The notes below the pieces were generated by a model. That model did no database searches. It was not told where the DNA came from and was given only the letters and a program-made list of their open reading frames with translations. A DNA stretch of 64,000 bases from assembly GCA_963675925.2 (NCBI GenBank), contig CAXXIB010000002.1:1-64000 (forward strand), written 5' to 3'. Made by a program: the position numbers and the translations under genes. Positions within the stretch are counted from its first letter, which is position 1, and each line of letters starts with the position of its first letter. This document shows positions 27,205-34,954 of this stretch, one piece after another. The DNA is from CAXXOK01 sp963675925. Lineage in GTDB: Bacteria > Bacillota > Clostridia > Christensenellales > Aristaeellaceae.

Positions 27205-28049
27205 ACAGCCAACTGAGAATTTACCGCTCCGGCATGCTCACCCAGGCGATGACCGAGCCGGAGGTCGCCAATCTGGTTGCCACAAGTGATGATTACTACG
27301 TGGGCGATCTGGTCGGCAGGCGTCCGGATTTCAGCGACAAGCTGGCCGGCAAAACGCTGACCCTGCGCTGTGATAACAACGGGTCGAGCTTTACACACAC
27401 CTTTGTGGACGATCACAAGCTCACCTGGTCACAGGACGGCGGAGAAACTCACGAAGAGTATTATGAAGCCTTCGAAATCGATGAACAGGTGTTCATGGTC
27501 GCCTATCTGCGCAAGGGCAGCCGCCCGGCGGTCTCCATCACCTGCGCTATCGACATGAAGATGAGCCTGTTTACCATCATCCACTCGGCAATGGGCGACC
27601 AACACTCCCCGCGCAACGTTAACCAGACCTTCTGGCACGGCGTCGTGGAGCATGACGGCGTTCCCGTTCCCTTTGTGTGGCGGCATCACCCGACGCGCGA
27701 TTTGGTCGGCCGCTCGTTTGGCTGGTCCTACCGCGACGATATGGCAAGCCAGCACATTATCGGCACGCCGCATTCCATTTCGTGGGTAATCCTTACAGGC
27801 CCCGGCAACGGGCTGGTCGGCTCGGCGCCCTGTAAATATTTCAAAGTGACCGATCATGTGTACCTGTATACGTGGGTTGAGTCCAGAGGGTCCGGCCAGC
27901 AAGGCGTGGTGCTTGTGAACCTGAAAACCATGCACGACTGCGGAACATTCTACGGCATCAACCACAACCAGCGCTTTGAGTTTTACACCTATGGCGCACG
28001 CGGATACGATTTAGGCCGCTACGATTCGGCCGACCGCTTCATCTGGTAA
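27201..28049 (+). CDS. MoaF-family protein without Rossmann domain, copy 4
   Basis: A 282-residue MoaF-like protein. The N-terminal half is 'KLAGKTLTLRCDNNGSSFTHTFVDDHKLTW' to 'VFMVAYLRKGSRPAVSITCAIDM'; the C-terminal half is 'TRDLVGRSFGWSYRDDMASQHIIGT', 'CKYFKVTDHVYLYTWVESRGSGQQGVVLVNL' and 'MHDCGTFYGINHNQRF'. The ATG overlaps the stop of copy 3 and GGAGGG lies just upstream. Last gene of the operon, closed by a strong terminator. Conserved 'MHD(V/C)G' and the paired 'GK/R...W.Y' elements in all four copies mark shared binding-site positions. Confidence 0.82.
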   Translation: MNSQLRIYRSGMLTQAMTEPEVANLVATSDDYYVGDLVGRRPDFSDKLAGKTLTLRCDNNGSSFTHTFVDDHKLTWSQDGGETHEEYYEAFEIDEQVFMVAYLRKGSRPAVSITCAIDMKMSLFTIIHSAMGDQHSPRNVNQTFWHGVVEHDGVPVPFVWRHHPTRDLVGRSFGWSYRDDMASQHIIGTPHSISWVILTGPGNGLVGSAPCKYFKVTDHVYLYTWVESRGSGQQGVVLVNLKTMHDCGTFYGINHNQRFEFYTYGARGYDLGRYDSADRFIW

Positions 28050-28056
28050 ACACTCT

Positions 28057-28086
28057 CCTCCCGGCAATACGCCGGGAGGGTTTTTT
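28057..28086 (+). terminator. Intrinsic terminator of the MoaF-type operon
   Basis: Perfect 9-bp GC-rich stem CCTCCCGGC/GCCGGGAGG with AATAC loop, followed by six Ts. Confidence 0.95.
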
Positions 28087-28164
28087 GTCGTATTGCTATA
28101 CGTGTTGTGGCTACCAATAGCCTTAAACCTGATACACTATTGCAGTCTTTTGACAGAACAAGAA

Positions 28165-28200
28165 AAAAACCGTTGAAACTTCATAGTTTCAACGGTTTTT
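28165..28200. terminator. Terminator of the tRNA-Trp transcript
   Basis: Perfect 15-bp stem (28165-28179 with 28186-28200) with A runs and T runs on opposite ends, immediately 3' of the minus-strand tRNA. It could act in both directions. 28090-28164 shows nothing else. Confidence 0.85.
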
Positions 28201-28203
28201 CTG

Positions 28204-28277
28204 TGGCAGGGGCAGAAGGACTCGAACCCTCAACAAAGGTTTTGGAGACCCACGTGTTACCATTACACCATGCCCCT
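28204..28277 (-). tRNA. tRNA-Trp (anticodon CCA)
   Basis: The minus strand folds as a tRNA: acceptor AGGGGCA/TGCCCCT, D-stem GTGT/ACAC, anticodon loop CTCCAAA giving CCA, T-arm GAGGG-TTCGAGT-CCTTC, discriminator G and an encoded CCA end. Sequence closely follows bacterial tRNA-Trp. The outermost anticodon-stem pair appears to be T-T. It stands alone with its own terminator. Confidence 0.95.
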
Positions 28278-28456
28278 AAGTGCTTGAACAGTATAATAGA
28301 ATTACCATTTGATGTCAACCACAAAACGCGATTTTTGTGTTGGTTTCAACGCGTTTCTATACATGCCGTATCAAGCTTTGCGGAATTTGCGAGTACGAAG
28401 CTGCATTTACTTTCTCGTCCGGCACTACAAACACCTCAAGCCGCTCTTTTGCTTGA

Positions 28457-28969
28457 TTAGATCGGGGCGATATTCTTTTCCATCAGATAAAACAATCCCT
28501 TGCGCCAATGCGCCGTGCCGGTGATACGGTACCCAAGATTTTGATAGAGCTTCAGGGCCTGCGGGTTTTGTGAGAACGCATCCAGCCGCAGGCTTTTTAC
28601 GCCGCTGACTTTCAGCATTGCCTCCGCCAACTGCATCATCTGCCTGCCGATGCCCTGCCCCTGCAAAGCAGGCGATACACACAGCCTGTGGACTACGCGG
28701 TAGTCCGGGCCGTTATATTGCCAATCTGCCGTCGCATACTCCGGATCGCTATCCCGGTTCAGGGTGATGATCCCGGCAAGCGTCCCCCCGGCTTTGGCAA
28801 GGTAGAGTTGCCTGTTTTGCAAATCCTCATCCACATGGCTTTCGTTTGGGTAGACTTCGTCCCATTGCGCAATATCATTCTGATTCAGATGGTCCACCAC
28901 CGCATGCACCAATGCAACGATCGCATCCCGATCGTCTGCCGTTGCCTGTTGTAATGCCGTAATCTTCAT
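28457..28969 (-). CDS. GNAT-family N-acetyltransferase
   Basis: A 170-residue acetyl-CoA-dependent transferase. 'YRVVHRLCVSPALQGQGIGRQMMQLAEA' is the acetyl-CoA pyrophosphate loop (Q/RxxGxG/A type) and 'LRLDAFSQNPQALKLYQNLGYRITG' is the typical C-terminal strand-helix. Start 28969 is chosen over 28984 because GGAGGG lies just upstream. The acceptor is unknown. It stands alone between tRNA-Trp and the divergent YitT gene. Confidence 0.88.
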   Translation of the reverse strand: MKITALQQATADDRDAIVALVHAVVDHLNQNDIAQWDEVYPNESHVDEDLQNRQLYLAKAGGTLAGIITLNRDSDPEYATADWQYNGPDYRVVHRLCVSPALQGQGIGRQMMQLAEAMLKVSGVKSLRLDAFSQNPQALKLYQNLGYRITGTAHWRKGLFYLMEKNIAPI

Positions 28970-29110
28970 GGTGGCCCTCCGCATATCCGTATCTCATTGC
29001 TTTTCATGCTACCAGAGATGCCCAGGCCAGTAAAGCCGCAAACAGTATCTTTACACGGCACATTCACCGTGCTACACTGCTATTACCAACTGCGAATAAG
29101 GAGCATTTTG

Positions 29111-29974
29111 ATGAAAACAAGGCTGAGCGTCCGGCGGCATGAACGCGTTTTCGCCTATGTACAAATCGTTTTGGGGTGCGCCATCGGTGCACTGGCCTTT
29201 CCCATGTTTTTAGTGCAGCACGATATTGCCCCCGGTGGTTTGACCGGTGTTTCTACCATCCTGCACTATCTGTTCTCGCTGCCCATCGGCTTAACATCGC
29301 TGGCACTGAACGTACCGCTATTCATTATGGGCTATCGCTTGCTGGGGTGCGTATTTGCCTTCCGCACGCTGATTGCGACCATTCTGTTTTCGCTGTTTAT
29401 CGACTGGCTGCCTGTGCAGCCTTTTCCGGCGGATATCCTGCTGAGCTCGGTTTTCGGCGGTGTGTTGATGGGCGTAGGCATCGGGCTCATCCTGCGCGGC
29501 AGTGCCACCACGGGCGGCAGCGACCTGATTGCTAAGATGATTCACGCGCACTTTCAGCATATCTCGGTCGGGGTGATTCTGTTTGCCATTGATTTCTGCG
29601 TGGTGGTTTCGGCGGCGTTCCTCATTACCCCCAAAGCGGCACTGTACGCGCTGATTTCCATCTTCATCACCGCGCGCGTGATTGATATGGTCGTACAGGG
29701 TTTTGAACGCCATAAGGCCTGTTATATTATTACGGAATACCATGAGACCATCAAGCAAAAACTGTTTGAAGGTCTGGACCGCGGCTTGACCATCTTAAAC
29801 GCCAAAGGCGGGTTCTCCAACGCCGATCGCCCAGTACTGCTGTGCATTATCTCGGCGCAGGAACTGGCGCGGCTGAAGTTGATTGTCCGCATGGAAGATG
29901 AAAAGGCATTTATTTTCATTACAGCCGCGCATGAAGTGCTCGGCGAAGGATTTGACCAACTGGGAGAGACCTGA
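29111..29974 (+). CDS. YitT-family membrane protein (DUF161/DUF2179)
   Basis: A 287-residue membrane protein with about five or six spans ('IVLGCAIGALAFPMFLVQHDIAPGGLTGVSTILHYLF', 'GGVLMGVGIGLILRGSATTGGSDLIAKMI') and a cytoplasmic C-terminal DUF2179 domain ('ACYIITEYHETIKQKLFEGLDRGLTILNAKGGFS'). This is the YitT/YpjC pattern of Firmicutes; transport function is suspected but unproven. ATG 29111 is chosen because AAGGAG lies 8 bases upstream; the frame is open further 5' without a ribosome site. Convergent with the YcaQ-like gene. Confidence 0.9.
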   Translation: MKTRLSVRRHERVFAYVQIVLGCAIGALAFPMFLVQHDIAPGGLTGVSTILHYLFSLPIGLTSLALNVPLFIMGYRLLGCVFAFRTLIATILFSLFIDWLPVQPFPADILLSSVFGGVLMGVGIGLILRGSATTGGSDLIAKMIHAHFQHISVGVILFAIDFCVVVSAAFLITPKAALYALISIFITARVIDMVVQGFERHKACYIITEYHETIKQKLFEGLDRGLTILNAKGGFSNADRPVLLCIISAQELARLKLIVRMEDEKAFIFITAAHEVLGEGFDQLGET

Positions 29975-29982
29975 TAGTAGGC

Positions 29983-31182
29983 CTATCGCTCGTCCACTAT
30001 CTGCCCGCACTCGTTGAACTTTGCGAACTTTTTAAGGCGCATATCAACGGTGTGGGCTATTTTTTTGGTCTGACGGACGCCGTCTTCATACCAGAAATGC
30101 TTCACCTGCAGTGTGCTGGTTTTGGTATGTGCGACCGTCTCGATACGGCCAATGAAGCGCTCACCATACAGTACCGGCAACACATAATAGCCGTATTTCC
30201 GCTTGGCTGCGGGTGTGTAGATTTCCCAGGTATACGCAAACCCAAACAGCGCGTGTATCAGCTTACGATCCCACAGCATGCAGTCCAGCGGGGCGATAAA
30301 CTCACACCGGGGTTTCAGGGTTTCCTCAGAGCAGGCTATATCCAGCAAAGGCGTATTCTCCGCATGGCAGTAAAGCGGCTCCTTGATGCCTTCCACTTGG
30401 AGTTCCATGATTTTCTTTTCTGCTATCAGGTCTTGAAATACCTGTTCCCGCTCACCCGCCTTCAAACCGCGAATGAACAGATAGGCATCGGAGTTTTTAT
30501 TCCACATCATGCCCACCGCACTAATGCGCCGCAGCACACGCCATTTGCGATGTTCGTGCTCGTCCGGTAGCGGGTCAGGGGCAAAAAGAATACGCTCCGG
30601 AATGTGCTTATCTGCCAGATCATAATACTTGCGCGTGCCCTTTTTATGGTGAATCACCAGTTCGCCGGTGGCATACAGGTGCTCCAGCACCGCGCGCGCC
30701 GCGTTGGTATCCCCTGCCCAGTTACCGCTCCAGTGAATGTGGGAGTGCCAGTGAATATTGCCGTCTATGGGCAGGGTATTGCTGGTCACAGCGCCGTGCT
30801 TGCGGATATATGCTTTGGCCTGGGCTTCCAGCGCCGCAAGCCCGTCGAATTTCTCACCACCGCGCACCGATACATCCCGAAAGCGCTGAAAATACGGCCA
30901 GTCCTCCACAGGAAGGATGGACAGCTGCTTATCCGGATAATCAACCAACGCACGGTCGCGGTACAGCAGATCGGACAGCATTTTCTTTTTAAATTTTTTT
31001 ACGCGCGATTGCAGTGTAAGCTCTGCGTTCTTGCCGCAGGTGTCCACCGGGTCGAACTGAAGGCAGCCTGCCTGCCGCACATAGGAAAGTGCACCGGGCT
31101 TGCCGATAAACCGATACTCGCCAAGCAACCCCTGCTTGAGGAGGATGAACCTGCGGGCTTGCCGGTTGCTTAGTTGTTTCAT
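29983..31182 (-). CDS. YcaQ/AlkZ-type winged-helix DNA glycosylase-like protein
   Basis: A 399-residue protein of the HTH_42 (COG3214) family, which includes DNA glycosylases that unhook interstrand crosslinks or bulky alkyl adducts. The residues 'LQFDPVDT' at ~41-48 contain Q-F-D, matching the Q-hydrophobic-D catalytic motif of the YcaQ branch. 'IHWSGNWAGDTNAARAVLEHLYATGELVIHHKKGTRKYYDLADKHIP' is the winged-helix core, and the C-terminal 'PAKRKYGYYVLPVLYGERFIGRIE' is typical. It lies 6 bases after the UPF0210 gene in the same direction, without a strong ribosome site of its own, so it is probably co-transcribed. Confidence 0.85.
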   Translation of the reverse strand: MKQLSNRQARRFILLKQGLLGEYRFIGKPGALSYVRQAGCLQFDPVDTCGKNAELTLQSRVKKFKKKMLSDLLYRDRALVDYPDKQLSILPVEDWPYFQRFRDVSVRGGEKFDGLAALEAQAKAYIRKHGAVTSNTLPIDGNIHWHSHIHWSGNWAGDTNAARAVLEHLYATGELVIHHKKGTRKYYDLADKHIPERILFAPDPLPDEHEHRKWRVLRRISAVGMMWNKNSDAYLFIRGLKAGEREQVFQDLIAEKKIMELQVEGIKEPLYCHAENTPLLDIACSEETLKPRCEFIAPLDCMLWDRKLIHALFGFAYTWEIYTPAAKRKYGYYVLPVLYGERFIGRIETVAHTKTSTLQVKHFWYEDGVRQTKKIAHTVDMRLKKFAKFNECGQIVDER

Positions 31183-31188
31183 CTTAGG

Positions 31189-32565
31189 TTAATTCTTAAG
31201 GGCCTGAATGGGCGCGGGAATTCGACCTCCGCGCTTAATAAATTCCGCAGGGCTGACCCTATTGATCGGCATGACCGGGCCTTCACCCAGCAACCCGCCA
31301 AAGGACAGGTGATCGCCCGCCTGTTTGCCGATAGCGGGAATCACGCGCACGGCGGTGGTTTTGGTATTGATCATACCAATGGCCGCTTCATCGGCAATCA
31401 TAGCGGATAGGACTGCCGCCGGCGTATCGCCGGGGACGATGACCATATCCAGCCCCACACTGCAAACGGCGGTCATGGCTTCGAGTTTTTCAAGGGTGAG
31501 TATCCCCTGCTCGGCAGCCTTGATCATGCCCGCGTCTTCGCTGACCGGGATGAACGCACCGGACAGCCCGCCGACAGAGCCGCTGGCCATCACGCCGCCT
31601 TTTTTCACCGCGTCATTTAAAAGTGCCAGCGCTGCCGTGGTGCCGTACGCACCGACGGTTTCCAGGCCCATGGCTTCCAGCACATCGGCGATGCTATCGC
31701 CAACGGCAGGGGTAGGTGCCAGCGACAAGTCCACAATGCCAAACGGTACACCCAGCGCCTTGCCCGCCACCTCGCCCACGAGTTGCCCCATGCGCGTGAT
31801 TTTAAACGCAGTGCGCTTAACGATCTCAGCTACACCGGTTAAGTCCAGTCCTTTGGCATCGTTTTGTAATGCGCTGCGTACTGCGCCGGGGCCGGAAACA
31901 CCGATGTTGATAACCACATCCGGTTCGCCAACGCCGTGGAACGCACCCGCCATAAAGGGGTTGTCCTCCGGTGCATTGCAAAACACCACCAGCTTCGCCG
32001 CGCCGATGCAGCTTTGGTCGGCAGTGCGCCTGGCCAAATCCAGAATAATATCGCCCATCATGGCAACGGCATCCATATTAATGCCAGATTTTGTCGTACC
32101 GATGTTCACGCTGGAACAAACTTTCTCCGTCTCGCTCAAGGCCTGTGGAATGGATTGCAACAGTCGTAAATCCCCCGCCGCAAAGCCCTTGTGAACCAGC
32201 GCTGAATAGCCGCCAATGAAGTTGATGCCCACCGTGTCCGCCGCTCTGTCCAGCGCTTTGGCATATTGCACAGGGTCGCCCTGCGGCGCGCAGCCAAGCA
32301 GCATGGCGATGGGCGTTACCGACACGCGTTTGTTCACGATCGGTATGCCGTATTCTCTTGAAATGCGGTCACACACCGGCACCAGGTTTTCTGCGTGGCG
32401 CACGATTTTTTCGTAAATCTTATCACAGGCTTTGTCTGCGTTGGGATCGGCGCAGTCCAGCAGGCTGATTCCCATAGTCACGGTGCGCACATCCAGATTT
32501 TCATCGTTAATCATGCGCAGGGTTTCCAGAATGTCCTCGGCATTGATATTGGTAAAGCGTCTCAT
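31189..32565 (-). CDS. UPF0210 (PFL-fold, DUF711) protein
   Basis: A 458-residue cytoplasmic protein of the UPF0210/DUF711 family, related in fold to pyruvate-formate-lyase-like enzymes but without an assigned reaction. Hallmarks are 'MRRFTNINAEDILETLRMI' at the start, 'SVTPIAMLLG', 'FIGGYSALVHKG', 'SSVNIGTTKSGINMDAV' and 'GGLSGAFIPVSEDAGM'. AAGGGG precedes the ATG. Almost always paired, as here, with a UPF0237 ACT-domain protein, which suggests that a small ligand bound by the ACT protein controls it. Confidence 0.92.
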   Translation of the reverse strand: MRRFTNINAEDILETLRMINDENLDVRTVTMGISLLDCADPNADKACDKIYEKIVRHAENLVPVCDRISREYGIPIVNKRVSVTPIAMLLGCAPQGDPVQYAKALDRAADTVGINFIGGYSALVHKGFAAGDLRLLQSIPQALSETEKVCSSVNIGTTKSGINMDAVAMMGDIILDLARRTADQSCIGAAKLVVFCNAPEDNPFMAGAFHGVGEPDVVINIGVSGPGAVRSALQNDAKGLDLTGVAEIVKRTAFKITRMGQLVGEVAGKALGVPFGIVDLSLAPTPAVGDSIADVLEAMGLETVGAYGTTAALALLNDAVKKGGVMASGSVGGLSGAFIPVSEDAGMIKAAEQGILTLEKLEAMTAVCSVGLDMVIVPGDTPAAVLSAMIADEAAIGMINTKTTAVRVIPAIGKQAGDHLSFGGLLGEGPVMPINRVSPAEFIKRGGRIPAPIQALKN

Positions 32566-32577
32566 GCGTTTAACCCC

Positions 32578-32844
32578 TTATATTTTATGGGTCACGTCGT
32601 AAATCTCTTGCCGGGTAATGGTTATATTCACGCCAAGCGCTTTGCCGGCTTCGGTCAGCTTATCAGACAGCGCATCAATGGTGATCGCTTCGGGCAGGGT
32701 TACCAGCATAATCATGGCAAACATGCCCCGCAAAATGGTCTGCGTCACCTCTTCAATGTTGACATGGTTATCCGCGCAAATGGTGGAAACTTTCGCCAGG
32801 ATGCCGACTTTATCGGCTCCGATAACTGTGATCACAGCATTCAT
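32578..32844 (-). CDS. UPF0237 ACT-domain protein
   Basis: An 88-residue single ACT domain ('MNAVITVIGADKVGILAKVSTICADNHVNIEEVTQTILRGMFAMIMLV'). It is a putative amino-acid-binding regulator. It lies 12 bases before the UPF0210 gene on the minus strand, a pair conserved in many Firmicutes and streptococci. AAAGGAG lies upstream of the ATG. Confidence 0.92.
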   Translation of the reverse strand: MNAVITVIGADKVGILAKVSTICADNHVNIEEVTQTILRGMFAMIMLVTLPEAITIDALSDKLTEAGKALGVNITITRQEIYDVTHKI

Positions 32845-32879
32845 ATTGCTTACAATCTCCTTTTGTTCTGTTCCAGAAA

Positions 32880-32909
32880 ATTATAGCATAGCCAAGGAAT
32901 GATTGTACA
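32880..32909 (-). promoter_or_regulatory. Likely promoter of the UPF0237-UPF0210 operon
   Basis: Minus strand extended -10 TGC-TATAAT (32885-32880) with TGTACA 18 bases upstream (32909-32904). Confidence 0.5.
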
Positions 32910-32983
32910 GCAATGCTTTGTGCGCTATACAGCGTACTGCTTTACTGCACCCTGCCATCTTTCTATAAATTTTCTGAAATTAG

Positions 32984-33041
32984 TTATTGACATATGCCAT
33001 TAATGGTGTATACTGATGGAGTAATCGACATATGTCAATAA
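32984..33041 (+). promoter_or_regulatory. Promoter bracketed by a 13-bp inverted-repeat operator, Fe-S operon
   Basis: TTATTGACATATG (32984-32996) and its exact reverse complement CATATGTCAATAA (33029-33041) flank the core promoter. The -35 TTGACA (32987-32992) lies inside the left copy, the spacer is 16 bases, and the -10 is TATACT (33009-33014). The right copy covers the start of the transcript. A repressor bound to both would block the promoter. The regulator is unknown; the DUF134 protein encoded two genes on is a candidate. Confidence 0.75.
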
Positions 33042-33059
33042 CGAAAGGAGGGAAACACT

Positions 33060-33341
33060 ATGCCGAATATGGACGGAACCGGACCCCGCCAAGTGGGACA
33101 ACGCATGCATAACGCAAGCGGAATGCACCGCGCTGCGGGCCACGGACATCATCACGGACAAGGTCATGGCTGCTGCGATGGTCAAGGCCGGGGTATGCAC
33201 GCTGGCAACTACGCAAGGCACAGCGGCTGCCGCTGTGGGCTTGGCCCCTGTGCAACGGAAAACAAGGCGATCCTGGAAACGCGCAGAGACGCGCTGAAAC
33301 AAAGCCTTGATACTGTAGAAAAGCGCTTGCAAGCGCTGTAA
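33060..33341 (+). CDS. DUF5320-like small Gly/His/Cys-rich protein
   Basis: A 93-residue protein starting 'MPNMDGTGPRQVGQ', the DUF5320 signature 'DGTGP', with a central His/Gly/Cys stretch ('GHGHHHGQGHGCCDGQGRG') and a short C-terminal coiled coil ('LETRRDALKQSLDTVEKRLQAL'). Such proteins sit beside NifX-like and Mrp-like genes in anaerobes. The His/Cys region suggests metal or Fe-S handling. AAGGAGGG precedes the ATG. First gene of the operon. Confidence 0.8.
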   Translation: MPNMDGTGPRQVGQRMHNASGMHRAAGHGHHHGQGHGCCDGQGRGMHAGNYARHSGCRCGLGPCATENKAILETRRDALKQSLDTVEKRLQAL

Positions 33342-33347
33342 TCCTTA

Positions 33348-33375
33348 CGATAGCCGGGGGACGCTTCGGCTATCG
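33348..33375 (+). other. Intercistronic hairpin
   Basis: Perfect 9-bp stem CGATAGCCG/CGGCTATCG with 10-base loop between the first and second genes of the operon. There is no T run, so it is more likely an mRNA-processing or stabilising element, which could keep the first gene's product in excess. Confidence 0.5.
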
Positions 33376-33393
33376 CAGTAAAGGAGTGATCGT

Positions 33394-33774
33394 ATGCCCA
33401 GACCGCGTAAACAGCGCCATGTGTGCTGCATGCCGGGCATCAATGAGTTTATGCCAGTCGGCGGGCGCCGCAACGCGCACGATGTTGTACTGCTCACCGT
33501 TGACGAATACGAAGCCATTCGCCTGATCGACCATGAAGGTCTTTCGCAGGAAGAGTGCAGTGAACATTTGAACGTTGCGCGAACCACCGCCCAGCAAATC
33601 TATGCCACAGCCCGCAAGAAAATCGCCCGCGCGCTGGTGGAGGGCCTTATCATTCGCATAGGCGGCGGCGATTACCACCTCTGCGGCGGAAATCATCAAT
33701 CCTGCGGTCACACAGGCTGCAGGCGGCAAAAAGGCGGGCGTATGCGCGCCTTGGAACAGGAGGAATCCAATTGA
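33394..33774 (+). CDS. DUF134 (UPF0251) putative DNA-binding protein
   Basis: A 126-residue protein with the full DUF134 core: 'MPRPRKQRHVCCMPG...FMPVG', 'VLLTVDEYEAIRLIDHEGLSQEECSEHLNVARTTAQQIYATARKKIARALVEGLIIRIGGGDY'. The middle is a sigma-like helix-turn-helix, so it is probably a regulator. The C-terminal 'CGGNHQSCGHTGC' adds cysteines and histidines suited to metal or Fe-S sensing. Its stop overlaps the TTG start of the NifX-like gene. It may be the repressor acting at 32984-33041. Confidence 0.88.
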   Translation: MPRPRKQRHVCCMPGINEFMPVGGRRNAHDVVLLTVDEYEAIRLIDHEGLSQEECSEHLNVARTTAQQIYATARKKIARALVEGLIIRIGGGDYHLCGGNHQSCGHTGCRRQKGGRMRALEQEESN

Positions 33775-34127
33775 AAATTGCAATCCCGATGGATGAAAAC
33801 AAAAAGGATGTGTGCGTCTCGTTTGGCAGAGCACCGTACTTTCTCATCCTTCATACCGATACATCAACCGTGGACATTCTGGAAAACCCGGCGGCGAGCG
33901 CATCAGGCGGTGCAGGCATACAGGCCGCACAGTTCGTTATCGATAGCGGTGCAAACACGCTGATCACCGTACGCCTTGGGCAAAACGCGGCGGATGTACT
34001 GCTTGCCGCTGATATCAAGGTATACAAAGCAATGCAGGGCAATGCTGACGACAACTTAGCTGCGTTTGCCGCAGGCAACTTGCAAGCGCTTGAAAGCTTT
34101 CACCCGGGCTTTCACGGTCACGCATGA
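33771..34127 (+). CDS. NifB/NifX-family (dinitrogenase iron-molybdenum cofactor type) protein
   Basis: A 118-residue protein with TTG start (GGAGG 8 bases upstream). 'MKIAIPMDENKKDVCVSFGRAPYFLILHTD' and 'GAGIQAAQFVIDSGANTLITVRLGQNAADVL' are the standard single-domain NifX/NafY-type fold that binds Fe-S or Fe-Mo clusters in NifX and NifB. In non-nif operons of anaerobes it is found with Mrp-like ATPases. Overlaps both neighbours (TTGA, ATGA). Role in Fe-S cluster carriage is inferred. Confidence 0.9.
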   Translation: MKIAIPMDENKKDVCVSFGRAPYFLILHTDTSTVDILENPAASASGGAGIQAAQFVIDSGANTLITVRLGQNAADVLLAADIKVYKAMQGNADDNLAAFAAGNLQALESFHPGFHGHA

Positions 34128-34954
34128 AAATCGCGGTTTTATCCGGCAAGGGCGGCACAGGCAAGACCTTCGTGTCCGTCAACCTGGCGGCAGTTGCCAA
34201 GCACACCGACTATATTGACTGCGATGCCGAAGAACCCAACGGCCGCCTGTTCTTAACCCCCGAGGAAGAGCAGGTGGAGCCCGTGTATACATCGGTGCCG
34301 ACATTTGACGAAGCTAAGTGTGACGGCTGCCGAAAATGCGTGGAGTTTTGCCGTTTCAACGCGCTAGCGTTCGTCAAAGGCAAGCCCAAGCTATTTTCCG
34401 ATGTCTGCCACGCCTGCGGCGGTTGCACACTGGTGTGCCCGCAGGGCGCAGTTACGGAGCAACCACGCGCAATCGGCACGGTATCGCAGGGAATCGCCCA
34501 TGGCGTTTCCGTTGTGACCGCCGCGCTGAACCTGGGCGAAGCCTCCGCCGTGCCTGTGATCCAGGCGGCTTTGCGCAAAGCAGGTGACAGCGCTATAATC
34601 GACAGTCCTCCCGGCAGCGGCTGCCCGGTGGCGGAAACCGTGTCCAGCGCGGATTACTGCCTGCTGGTGGCCGAGCCCACCGCCTTTGGCCTGCACAATC
34701 TACGCATGGTGCACGAGCTGGTCACCCTGCTCCATAAGCCCTTTGGCGTGATTGTCAACAAGTCCGGCAGCATCTATCAGCCGCTGGAAGACTACTGCGC
34801 AAAGAACCATATGCCCATCCTGGCTCACATTCTGTACAGCCGCAAGCTTGCCCAACTTAGTGCAGGCGGCGCGCTGGCCGTAGAGCACAGTGCGGAGTTA
34901 CGGCTTTTGTTCGAAACGCTTTGGGAAACCGCCAGTCAGGAGGCTACGCGATGA
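34124..34954 (+). CDS. MinD-superfamily P-loop ATPase with inserted ferredoxin domain (copy 1)
   Basis: A 276-residue COG1149-type protein. A deviant Walker A 'LSGKGGTGKTFVSVNLA' (~6-22) is followed by a two-cluster ferredoxin insert with 'CDGCRKCVEFC' (~66-76) and 'CHACGGCTLVC' (~94-104). The later ATPase part has 'AIIDSPPGSGCPVAETV' and 'AEPTAFGLHNL'. It should bind two [4Fe-4S] clusters and couple ATP hydrolysis to cluster or electron transfer in the cytoplasm. ATGA overlaps at both ends place it in a tight operon with its paralogue. Confidence 0.92.
   Translation: MKIAVLSGKGGTGKTFVSVNLAAVAKHTDYIDCDAEEPNGRLFLTPEEEQVEPVYTSVPTFDEAKCDGCRKCVEFCRFNALAFVKGKPKLFSDVCHACGGCTLVCPQGAVTEQPRAIGTVSQGIAHGVSVVTAALNLGEASAVPVIQAALRKAGDSAIIDSPPGSGCPVAETVSSADYCLLVAEPTAFGLHNLRMVHELVTLLHKPFGVIVNKSGSIYQPLEDYCAKNHMPILAHILYSRKLAQLSAGGALAVEHSAELRLLFETLWETASQEATR

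Noticed and set aside
28204..28277. tRNA-Trp as an integration site
   Set aside because: No integrase, direct repeat of the tRNA 3' end or phage-like gene lies on either side.
31325..32194. 289-residue plus-strand open frame rich in Ser, Ala and Pro
   Set aside because: Antisense to the conserved UPF0210 gene; the low-complexity composition is typical of a shadow frame.
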